Assembly: GCA_032229625.1 (NCBI GenBank)
Contig: JAVTVZ010000091.1
Span: 1-11,050 of the forward strand
Direction: 5' to 3'
DNA: 11,050 bases
DNA from: Kineosphaera sp032229625
GTDB lineage: Bacteria; Actinomycetota; Actinomycetes; Actinomycetales; Dermatophilaceae
Shown: positions 1 to 5,727 of the stretch, piece by piece
Numbering within the stretch: position 1 is the stretch's first letter
How the letters are laid out: every line of letters begins with the position of its first letter
The notes under the pieces: generated by a model
What the model was told of the DNA's origin: nothing
The model's input: the letters and a program-made list of their open reading frames with translations, nothing else
The model's database searches: none
Position numbers and translations under genes: made by a program

Positions 1-35
1 TCAAGGTGGTCGCCTGCACGCCCTACTCGGGCTGA
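1..35 (+). CDS. Possible 3' end of a + strand gene (partial)
   Basis: The frame beginning at base 3 reads KVVACTPYSG and then a TGA at 33-35. It would be the tail of a gene entering from the left. The only support is an open frame at the very edge and a strong hairpin at 96-131 that could terminate it. I do not recognise the ten residues, and a chance open frame is equally possible. Confidence 0.25.
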   Translation, partial: KVVACTPYSG

Positions 36-74
36 GCGCCGACTCGGGCTGAGCGCCGACTCGGGCTGCGCGCC
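24..74. repeat. 17-bp direct repeat, three copies
   Basis: Three consecutive 17-bp units lie at 24-40, 41-57 and 58-74, with core ACTCGGGCTGAGCGCC. Unit 1 differs at its first base and unit 3 has one A-to-C change. The unit length is not a multiple of three, and the first two units contain TGA, so this is a noncoding tandem duplication. It sits just after the possible stop codon at 33-35 and before the terminator hairpin. Confidence 0.8.
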
Positions 75-95
75 GCCGCCCGCCACGAGCACGAC

Positions 96-131
96 CGACG
101 GCCGGTCCCCGCACGAGGGGGCCGGCCGTCG
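96..131. terminator. Strong hairpin, probable bidirectional terminator
   Basis: A 15-bp stem has arms 96-110 and 117-131, with one U-G wobble when read on the + strand, around a 6-base GCACGA loop. It lies 38 bp past the stop codon of the minus-strand NlpC/P60 gene and about 60 bp after a possible + strand stop. Neither side has a clean U tract; the + side is followed by TCGTGTGTCTT. That is common for high-GC actinobacterial terminators. Placement between convergent gene ends supports the call. Confidence 0.7.
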
Positions 132-168
132 TCGTGTGTCTTCGGCCAGAGGCGTCCTGCGCCTCGGG

Positions 169-1437
169 CTAGAGGTAGCGGCGTGCGCCCGCATACTCCT
201 TGTCGGCGTCGAAGTGGTCCAAGGCCACGATCTCGACGTTGCGGGATGAGTTGGGCGAGTGCAGGATCCGCCCGTCGCCGGCGTAGATCGCGACGTGGTG
301 CACGCGCCCGACGCCGCCCGGGCCGGCGAAGAAGACGAGGTCGCCGGGGCGCAGGTCGGCGCGTTCGACGGGGGTGCCGCCGCGGGACTGCGGCCCGGAG
401 TCGCGGGGGATCGTCACGCCGTGCGCCGCGAAGACCGTGTGCGTGAAGCCCGAGCAGTCGAAGCCGAAGCCCGACACCCCGGCCCACAGGTAGCGCAGCC
501 CGAGGAAGCGGCTGCCCGTGTCGACGATGTCCTGGCCGGTCGGCGCCGGCGGCCGCTCCCCCTGACGGCGGATCGTGACGTCCGCGGCGTCGAGCCAGCC
601 GCGGCCCCCGTCGGGCAGCGCGACACCGATCCGCCCCGGGCGGGAGCCGACGACGGGCAGGGTCGTCGTGAAGCTCAGCTCGGTCGTGCGGTTGGTCGCC
701 TCCGGCGCGGCGTGCCGACGGGTCAGCCACGCCGTGGTGCTCGTGACGACGGCCAGGCGCCGATCCGTCAGCTGCTCCGCGAAGCGCGGGCTCTCGACGA
801 GCTGCCGCGCAGGCACCCACCCGGGATAGCCGCGCGCGTCCCGCGGCGTCGGCTGCCCCGCGACGACGACCTTGGCCCAGGCGCCGTCGCGGGCGGTCAC
901 CTCGACGCGGGCGCCGTAGAGCGCCTGGGTCTCGAGTTTGCTGCCGGCGGAGAGCCATTCGCGGTCGGCGGTGTGCTGCATGTTGAGGTTCCAGCGGCGC
1001 AGGTCGACGGGGTTGGACAGCGACGGCGCGTCGATCGCGCGCGCCAGGCCCGGCGCGGACCACAGCGTGGCGACGGCGACGTCGACGAACGCCGTGTCGC
1101 CGACCGCCAGGTCCGGCGCGAGGTCGTCCGCCGCGGGCATCCGCTGCGCAGCCGCAGCCGCGCCGGACGACCCAGCAGACGACCCGGCCGTCGATGCTGT
1201 TGTCGACCCGGCCGTCGAGGAGCCAGCGGTCGAGGAGTCAGCGGTCGAGGAGTCAGCGGTCGAGGTCGCCGCGGCGGAGCGCGGTCCCGCGGAGGCGGTC
1301 GACGTCGCCGCGGCGGAGGCCGGGATCGCGGCGGCGGGGATGGTGGCCGCGACGGTGGCCAGGGCCAGTCCGGCGCCGACGGCATGGGCGCCGACGGTCC
1401 GGCGCAGGCCCGCGCGGGGGCGATGGGGCAGGGTCAT
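169..1437 (-). CDS. Secreted NlpC/P60 (C40) peptidoglycan endopeptidase with SH3-like domains
   Basis: The 422-residue product is a likely exported D,L-endopeptidase that cleaves stem peptides of peptidoglycan. Residues 1-42 form a signal peptide: an Arg-rich start, a hydrophobic run from about 15, and probable cleavage after ASA at 40-42. A Ser/Thr/Ala linker with repeated STADS/STAGS units spans about 45-90. Two SH3-like stretches follow (about 105-290). The C-terminal NlpC/P60 domain carries the triad: Cys328 in DCSGF, His381 in HHVAIY and His393 in ILHSP. The start was set at 1437 because GAAAGGA lies about 7 bases upstream; a longer open frame to 1494 lacks such a site. The gene stands alone, divergent from msrA, and ends 38 bp before a strong hairpin. 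The family call is firm; the exact bond cleaved is inferred. Confidence 0.93.
   Translation of the reverse strand: MTLPHRPRAGLRRTVGAHAVGAGLALATVAATIPAAAIPASAAATSTASAGPRSAAATSTADSSTADSSTAGSSTAGSTTASTAGSSAGSSGAAAAAQRMPAADDLAPDLAVGDTAFVDVAVATLWSAPGLARAIDAPSLSNPVDLRRWNLNMQHTADREWLSAGSKLETQALYGARVEVTARDGAWAKVVVAGQPTPRDARGYPGWVPARQLVESPRFAEQLTDRRLAVVTSTTAWLTRRHAAPEATNRTTELSFTTTLPVVGSRPGRIGVALPDGGRGWLDAADVTIRRQGERPPAPTGQDIVDTGSRFLGLRYLWAGVSGFGFDCSGFTHTVFAAHGVTIPRDSGPQSRGGTPVERADLRPGDLVFFAGPGGVGRVHHVAIYAGDGRILHSPNSSRNVEIVALDHFDADKEYAGARRYL
1214..1258 (-). repeat. 15-bp tandem repeat coding the STADS linker
   Basis: Three 15-bp units lie at 1214-1228, 1229-1243 and 1244-1258. Units 2 and 3 are identical and unit 1 has one change. 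On the minus strand they encode TADSS/TAGSS repeats of the NlpC/P60 protein linker. Because 15 is a multiple of 3, copy-number change would alter linker length without shifting the frame. Confidence 0.85.
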
Positions 1438-1770
1438 GGTCGGTCCTTTCGCAGGGCGACCGGCGAGCCGGGCGCCGACGGCGCCCTCCCCCACTCACCG
1501 ACCGCCGGCCGGGTGAGCGCCGCGACGACCCCGTCGGCAGCGCGAATTGCCTTCTCGCCGAGACGATCTCACGCGGGCGTCGCGTCCGGTCACGGCGTGG
1601 CCGCAGTCTGCCCCAGGCCGCGGGCCCGCGCCGGACGACACGCCCCACCTGGGCCGCGTCGCGCGACTGCACACGCCGCGGCGCTGCTCGACGCGACCAC
1701 CGACGGGCACCGGGCCGGGGCGCGGCGATCGGGCGGGAACGCCCGGGCCGCGGGCGGTGTTGACGCCGAT
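1438..1770. promoter_or_regulatory. Divergent intergenic region with leader hairpin before the NlpC/P60 gene
   Basis: These 333 bp separate the start codons of the NlpC/P60 gene (-) and msrA (+) and must hold both promoters. I see no convincing -35/-10 pair. A perfect 7-bp stem with a 3-base loop (GGGCGCC-GAC-GGCGCCC, 1470-1486) lies about 33 bases ahead of the hydrolase start and would fold in its leader RNA. Open frames through this region continue from antisense frames and look noncoding. A c-di-AMP riboswitch was considered here and not supported. Confidence 0.5.
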
Positions 1771-2505
1771 ATGTTCGGATTTGGTCGCACCCCCACGATG
1801 GTTTCCATGGTTTCCATGGTTTCCCACGACGACGCGCTGCCTGGGCGCTCGACCCCCATGTCGGGCGTCGCGCAGCGACACCTGGTGCTCGACGCGCCAC
1901 TGGACGGCCCGTTCCCCGACGGCACGCAGGTGCTCTATGTCGGGATGGGCTGCTTCTGGGGCGCCGAGCGCATCTTCTGGCAGCTGCCGGGAGTGATCTC
2001 GACGGCGGTCGGCTACACCGGTGGCTACACGCCGAACCCCACCTACGAGGAGACGTGCACGGGCCGCACCGGCCACACCGAGGCGGTGCGCATCGCCTAC
2101 GACCCCACCGTCACCGACGCGGCGCAGCTGCTCAAGGCGTTCTGGGAGCAGCACGACCCCACGACCGCCAACCGGCAGGGCAACGACGTCGGCACGCAGT
2201 ATCGCTCGGCGATCTACTGGACGACGCCGGAGCAGCGTGACGCGGCGGAGGCGACGCGGGCGCTCTTCCAGGGCGAGCTCGACGCGCGCGACTTCGGGCA
2301 GATCTCCACCGAGATCCGACCGTTCGACGGGCCGGACGGCGCGGGCCCATTCTACCTCGCCGAGGACTACCACCAGCAGTATCTGGCGAAGAACCCGGGC
2401 GGCTACTGCAACCACGGCCCCAACGGCCTGACCTGCCAGATCGGGCTGCTGCGCCAGGACGAGGTGCCGGCGCAGACCGACATCGAGCCGCCGACCGAGC
2501 GCTGA
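1771..2505 (+). CDS. msrA: Peptide-methionine (S)-S-oxide reductase MsrA
   Basis: The 244-residue product reduces methionine-S-sulfoxide in proteins and as free residue, using thioredoxin-recycled cysteines. The catalytic motif GCFWGAE gives Cys61. Downstream hallmarks are VGYTGG, NPTYEE, GRTGHTE, HDPTT, RQGNDVGTQYRSAIY and YHQQYL. Resolving cysteines Cys213 and Cys222 lie in the C-terminal GGYCNHGPNGLTCQIG segment. The start at 1771 gives MFGFGRTPTM, then ALPGRSTPM, as in long actinobacterial MsrA proteins (recalled Streptomyces forms begin MFLGRTKT and reach ALPGR). No good ribosome site precedes it, so 1798, 1807, 1816 or 1858 remain possible starts. A 9-bp triplication sits inside the extension. 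The gene is followed after 91 bp by a CsoR-family repressor with its own promoter, so co-transcription is not required. Confidence 0.95.
   Translation: MFGFGRTPTMVSMVSMVSHDDALPGRSTPMSGVAQRHLVLDAPLDGPFPDGTQVLYVGMGCFWGAERIFWQLPGVISTAVGYTGGYTPNPTYEETCTGRTGHTEAVRIAYDPTVTDAAQLLKAFWEQHDPTTANRQGNDVGTQYRSAIYWTTPEQRDAAEATRALFQGELDARDFGQISTEIRPFDGPDGAGPFYLAEDYHQQYLAKNPGGYCNHGPNGLTCQIGLLRQDEVPAQTDIEPPTER
1798..1824 (+). repeat. Perfect 9-bp triplication with three in-frame ATGs
   Basis: ATGGTTTCC occurs three times back to back (1798-1806, 1807-1815, 1816-1824), coding MVSMVSMVS in the MsrA N-terminal extension. The stretch is AT-richer than its surroundings and uses GTT, rare here. Each unit carries a potential start codon. 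Confidence 0.9.
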
Positions 2506-2531
2506 CCCGCCCTCGCGGCCCGGCGCCACCC

Positions 2532-2559
2532 GATACCCCCACCGGTATCCACGTAGACT
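2532..2559 (+). promoter_or_regulatory. CsoR/CstR-type operator and promoter of the repressor gene
   Basis: GATACC (2532-2537) and GGTATC (2544-2549) form a perfect inverted repeat around the C-rich centre CCCACC. This has the layout known for CsoR/CstR-family operators: a G/C tract bracketed by ATA/TAT. A -10-like TAGACT follows at 2554-2559, so bound repressor would cover the -35 and spacer region. The site is 47 bp ahead of the repressor start at 2597. Autoregulation is inferred from that placement. Confidence 0.7.
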
Positions 2560-2596
2560 GCCCGGTGATGGTCCACGGCACCTTATGGAGGCACGC

Positions 2597-2863
2597 ATGC
2601 AGCTCCCCCAGGACGAGATGACGGTCGTCACGAGGCGCCTGCGACGCGCGCAGGGGCAGATCGGCGGGATCATCACGATGATCGAGGACGGCCGCGATTG
2701 TCAGGACATCGTCACGCAGCTGTCGGCCGTCAACAAGGCGCTGGATCGCGCCGGCTTCGCGATGATCTCCGTCGGCCTGCGGCAATGCCTCGCCGCCGAG
2801 GGCGAGGACGGCGAGTGCCTCGGCCTGGCGGCGATGGAGAAGCTCTTCCTCAGCCTCGCCTAG
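2597..2863 (+). CDS. CsoR/RcnR-family repressor, probable CstR-like thiol/persulfide sensor
   Basis: The 88-residue all-helical repressor of the CsoR/FrmR/RcnR (DUF156) family would bind DNA as a tetramer. The signature RLRRAQGQIGGIITMIEDGRDC is followed by QLSAVNKALDRAG and GLRQCL. Cys35 and Cys64 are present, 29 residues apart, as in CstR (Cys31/Cys60). The His that copper-sensing CsoR proteins carry four residues before the second Cys is Gly60 here. That argues against Cu(I) sensing and for a thiol or persulfide sensor. A third cysteine, Cys74, lies near the C terminus. The start at 2597 is chosen for GGAGG at 2587-2591; ATG 2585 would add four residues but overlaps that site. A dyad operator lies at 2532-2549. 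No copper pump or sulfurtransferase gene lies next to it, so its targets are elsewhere or it controls only itself. Confidence 0.9.
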   Translation: MQLPQDEMTVVTRRLRRAQGQIGGIITMIEDGRDCQDIVTQLSAVNKALDRAGFAMISVGLRQCLAAEGEDGECLGLAAMEKLFLSLA

Positions 2864-2896
2864 CGGCGCGGCCCGGCGTCAGGCCGTCGCGGCGAG
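2855..2896. terminator. Possible shared terminator of convergent genes
   Basis: The repressor gene and the glycosyltransferase-like gene end only 15 bp apart. CTCGCC (2855-2860) can pair with GGCGAG (2891-2896), and GC-rich inner segments (GGCC with GGCC) add imperfect pairing. The structure overlaps both coding ends and lacks a U tract, so the call is tentative. Confidence 0.3.
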
Positions 2897-3805
2897 CTTC
2901 GGCAGCGGGTGCCCCTGCGCGGCGGCCCACTGCCCGACGCTCGCGGCCTCGGCGGCCCAGTCGCGGGAGGCGTTCATGTTGGCGACCTCGAGGTGCGCGG
3001 CGACGGACGGCTGCACGGCATACAGCAGGTGGGGGGTGGTCTGCCGGCGCGCGCGGCGATTGATGAGCACGCGGAAGGGCAGCAGCACGAGCGCCCGCGC
3101 GACCCCGCGGGGGCCCGCCTCGAAGTCCCCGGGCGTGCCGAAGAAGTAGTCCGTGCCGCGGTAGGGCGTGATGCCCTGGTAGAGCAGACACGTCTCATGG
3201 TCGAGGTAGCGGTTGCGGAACGGCCGCATGCACTGCTCGAAGATGTCGCGGTCGGCGCGCAGCGCCCCCACCCGGGCGGCGAAGGTGCTGGCCGCCGACA
3301 GGATGCTGATCCACGTCGAGTCACCGACCGCCAGGTCCGGCGCCGTCGGCCGATAGCCGCGGGGCACGCCGTGCAGCCGCTGCTGCGCCGGGTCGTCGAA
3401 GTCGTCCGGGCGCGAGCCCGACAGCGCGAAATACGACACCTGCGGCATCGCGGCCGCACCCTGCAGGAGCACCTCGAAGGCGTCCTCGGCGAGCAGGTAG
3501 TCGTCCTCGATGTAGACGACGATGTCGTCGTCGGACCAGCCGAGCGTGTCGGGCATGTCGAGCCCGAAGCGGTAGCTGTCGCGCATGCCGACCGGCCCGC
3601 CGGGGATCGGCACGATCCGGCCGTAGCGCTCCATCATCGCCAGCCGCGGCGCCGGGATCGGGCCGTCGTTGACGAAGAACACCTCCGCCTCGACCTTCTG
3701 CGCGGCGCGCGCGAACGACGCGACCACGAGGTCCTTGGAATAGAAGTCGGGCCGACCCTTGTCGTTGTCCCCACCGTATGAGCGCAGCACGAGTGTGAGT
3801 GCCAT
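2879..3805 (-). CDS. Glycosyltransferase-like protein (GT-A-like fold)
   Basis: The 308-residue soluble protein has no signal peptide or membrane segment. The N-terminal half looks like a nucleotide-sugar transferase of the GT-A type. A strand near residues 41-45 leads into VNDGP (45-49), and IVVYIEDDYL has an acidic EDD at 100-102 after a beta strand, the place of the metal-binding DXD motif. Later segments (WISILSAASTF, then RYLDHETCLLYQG) could bind acceptor. I cannot assign sugar or acceptor. ATG 3805 is preceded by GGGGGA with a 9-base spacer. It is divergent from a polysaccharide flippase across 285 bp, which suggests surface-glycan assembly. It could instead be a GT-A-like protein of other specificity. 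Confidence 0.75.
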   Translation of the reverse strand: MALTLVLRSYGGDNDKGRPDFYSKDLVVASFARAAQKVEAEVFFVNDGPIPAPRLAMMERYGRIVPIPGGPVGMRDSYRFGLDMPDTLGWSDDDIVVYIEDDYLLAEDAFEVLLQGAAAMPQVSYFALSGSRPDDFDDPAQQRLHGVPRGYRPTAPDLAVGDSTWISILSAASTFAARVGALRADRDIFEQCMRPFRNRYLDHETCLLYQGITPYRGTDYFFGTPGDFEAGPRGVARALVLLPFRVLINRRARRQTTPHLLYAVQPSVAAHLEVANMNASRDWAAEAASVGQWAAAQGHPLPKLAATA

Positions 3806-4090
3806 GTATCTGTTTCCCCCAGGTCGGGCTCGACGCGAGCCCCCTACATGTCCAGTCGTTTCGACGCTAGCACGCGCCGGGGCCGCCGTCCGCGACGTGT
3901 GTCACGCCCGGACATGGTCGGTACACTTCCAGTGCGGTCATGGACGGACGTCCACCTCGACCCGCCCGCCGGTGCAGCTCACCGGCCCGGACGCCACGCT
4001 CCGCCGCTGCGCACGTGATCCGGTCGGGGCACGACGAGGGCCGCGCCGGCCAGGGGGCTCGCCGGCACACGCACGAGGGGGATTCGATCC
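3806..4090. promoter_or_regulatory. Divergent promoter region between glycosyltransferase and flippase genes
   Basis: This 285-bp region must drive both genes. The best + strand candidate is GTGTCA (3899-3904), 17 bp, then TACACT (3922-3927), each matching 4 of 6 consensus bases. It would leave a leader of about 155 bases before the flippase GTG. GAGGGGGA (4075-4082) is the flippase ribosome site, with an 8-base spacer. No clear minus-strand promoter was found. Confidence 0.4.
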
Positions 4091-5632
4091 GTGGGCAAAT
4101 TGTTGAACGCGATGCGCAAGGCCGGCTGGAACCTGGGTGACCAGATCCTGTCGGCGGCGAGCAACGTGCTCCTGTCGATCGTCGTGGCACGCTCGGTCGA
4201 CGCGCCGACCTTCGGCGCCTTCGCGATCGCCTTCGTCGTCTTCGGCATCGGCATCGCGCTGTCGCGCTCGGTCGTCGGGCAACCCCTGCAGATCCGGTAT
4301 GCCGCGGCGAGCCCGTCGCAGCAGCAGAGCGCGATCCGCCGCGCCCACGGCCTGGCGGTCGTGCTGGGCCTGATCATGACCGCGATCTGCCTGGTCGCGG
4401 CGGCGCCGGCGACCGGCGCGCTGGCCTCGGCGCTCGTCGCGCTCGCCGTGTGTCTGCCCGGGCTGCTGCTGCAGGACGCGCAGCGCCTCGCGTTCTTCGC
4501 GATCGGCAAGGCGTGGGGCGCGGTCGTCATCGACGCGATCTGGACCGTGGCGCAGTTCGGCGCGCTGGCCGCGCTCATCACGCTCGGCTACACCCGAGTC
4601 GACGTGCTCATCCTCGCGTGGGGCGCCTCCGCGGCGCTCGCAGCCGTCGTCGGCATCGTGCTGCTGCGGGCCGTGCCGGTGCTGACCGCCGCGTGGGGCT
4701 GGCTCGTCGAGGTGCGTGACCTCGTGCGATACCTGCTCGCGGAGTATTTCCTCGGGCTGGGCGCCTCGCAGCTGTCCGTGCTGCTCGTCGGCGGCATCGC
4801 CTCCCAGCAGGCCGTCGGCTCGATCCGCGCCACCCAGACGCTGCTCGGCCCGCTCAACGTGCTCGGCGGCGCCTGCTTCAACTTCACCGTCCCCGAGATC
4901 GCGCGCCGCACGCACCTGAGCGTCAAGGAGCGCCTCCTGGCCGGGCACGCCGTGTCCGGGCTCATGGGCATCACGACGATCGTCTACGTCGTGACGCTGC
5001 TGCTCATCCCCGACTGGCTGGGCGAGCAACTCTTCGGCGACTCGTGGGCCGGCGCCGCGCTCGTGCTCGTGCCGCTGGGCATCTCCTCGCTCTTCTCCTC
5101 GCTGGCCAACGGGCTCGCCGGTGTCCTCTACGGGCTGGGGCGGGCCGACGCGACCTTCCGCATCAACCTCAGCAAGGCGCCCGTCATCGTCCTCGCGGTG
5201 CTCGGCGGCGCCTACGCCGGCGGGGCGGTCGGCGCGGCGTGGGGCATGTGCTTCGCGGAGGCCTTCGTGCTGCCGTTCTGGTATGTCGCGTTCCGTCGCG
5301 CCGCCCGCCAGACCGGCGAGGAGGCGCAGGCCGCCGGAGCTGCCGGCGCCGAGCCCACCCCCGGCGACACTGCGCTCGACCGGCCGGCATCCGACCGGCC
5401 GGCATCCGACCGGTCGACACACGGTCAGACGGCACAGGATCACGCGGCACACGGTCAGGCGGCCCTCGACGAGGCCGAGGCGGCGCTCGAGGCCGGAGCG
5501 CCGGGGACGCCGGACCCGAGCACGCCGATCGTGCCCACCGCAGTGGCCGCTGAGCCCGCGCCCCACCCGGCAGAGCGGGCCGACGCCGCCGTCGGCCGCA
5601 GCCGTGACGGCGGTGGCACCGGCCGCGCGTGA
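4091..5632 (+). CDS. MOP-superfamily polysaccharide flippase (Wzx-like) with hydrophilic C-terminal tail
   Basis: The 513-residue membrane protein would move lipid-linked glycan units across the membrane. Residues 1-400 are mostly hydrophobic helices, roughly a dozen segments, with the family-typical start GWNLGDQILSAASNVLLSIV and then VDAPTFGAFAIAF. Other features are the polar patch near SIRATQTLLGPLNVLGGACF and C-terminal helices around WAGAALVLVPLGISSLFSS. From about 401 (FRRAARQTGEE) an unusual tail of some 110 residues begins, rich in Ala, Asp, His and Pro, with DRPAS and HGQ repeats; family members of about 420 residues lack it. The start is GTG 4091, supported by GAGGGGGA 8 bases upstream. 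The divergent glycosyltransferase-like gene suggests a shared pathway; the substrate is unknown. Confidence 0.88.
   Translation: MGKLLNAMRKAGWNLGDQILSAASNVLLSIVVARSVDAPTFGAFAIAFVVFGIGIALSRSVVGQPLQIRYAAASPSQQQSAIRRAHGLAVVLGLIMTAICLVAAAPATGALASALVALAVCLPGLLLQDAQRLAFFAIGKAWGAVVIDAIWTVAQFGALAALITLGYTRVDVLILAWGASAALAAVVGIVLLRAVPVLTAAWGWLVEVRDLVRYLLAEYFLGLGASQLSVLLVGGIASQQAVGSIRATQTLLGPLNVLGGACFNFTVPEIARRTHLSVKERLLAGHAVSGLMGITTIVYVVTLLLIPDWLGEQLFGDSWAGAALVLVPLGISSLFSSLANGLAGVLYGLGRADATFRINLSKAPVIVLAVLGGAYAGGAVGAAWGMCFAEAFVLPFWYVAFRRAARQTGEEAQAAGAAGAEPTPGDTALDRPASDRPASDRSTHGQTAQDHAAHGQAALDEAEAALEAGAPGTPDPSTPIVPTAVAAEPAPHPAERADAAVGRSRDGGGTGRA
5378..5407 (+). repeat. 15-bp in-frame direct repeat in flippase tail
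   Basis: GACCGGCCGGCATCC occurs twice in tandem (5378-5392, 5393-5407), coding DRPAS-DRPAS from residue 430. A decayed third unit (GACCGGTCGACAC) follows. A looser repeat, CACACGGTCAG, recurs downstream in the same tail. Confidence 0.8.
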
Positions 5633-5639
5633 GCCTCTC

Positions 5640-5655
5640 CCCGCGGGCACGCGGG
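5640..5655 (+). terminator. Possible terminator of the flippase gene
   Basis: CCCGCG (5640-5645) and CGCGGG (5650-5655) form a short GC stem with a GGCA loop, starting 8 bp after the flippase stop. There is no U tract. Two copies of GGGCCTCTGCC follow within 30 bp. Confidence 0.3.
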
Positions 5656-5703
5656 CCTCTGCCACTGGCATCCGGGCCTCTGCCGCGGCCGTGCGAGCCT
5701 CGC

Positions 5704-5727
5704 TGACCCAGTGGGCGACTCGGGTCA
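5704..5727. terminator. Hairpin overlapping the stop codon of the giant gene
   Basis: TGACCC-AGT (5704-5712) pairs with ACT-GGGTCA (5718-5720 and 5722-5727), leaving one bulged base and a GGGCG loop, a stem of about 9 bp. It lies between convergent gene ends, and its outer bases include the stop codon of the minus-strand gene. It may terminate either gene. Confidence 0.4.

Noticed and set aside
1438..1600. c-di-AMP (ydaO-type) riboswitch ahead of the NlpC/P60 gene
   Set aside because: The family is known upstream of actinobacterial wall hydrolases, and a GGTGAGTGGGGGAG stretch is loosely similar. The conserved 3' part of the motif is missing.
259..1770. Long + strand open frame running through the NlpC/P60 gene into msrA
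   Set aside because: It is antisense to a gene with a clear catalytic triad, and its product upstream of 1771 is Arg/Ala-rich with no domain. Only the msrA part is real.
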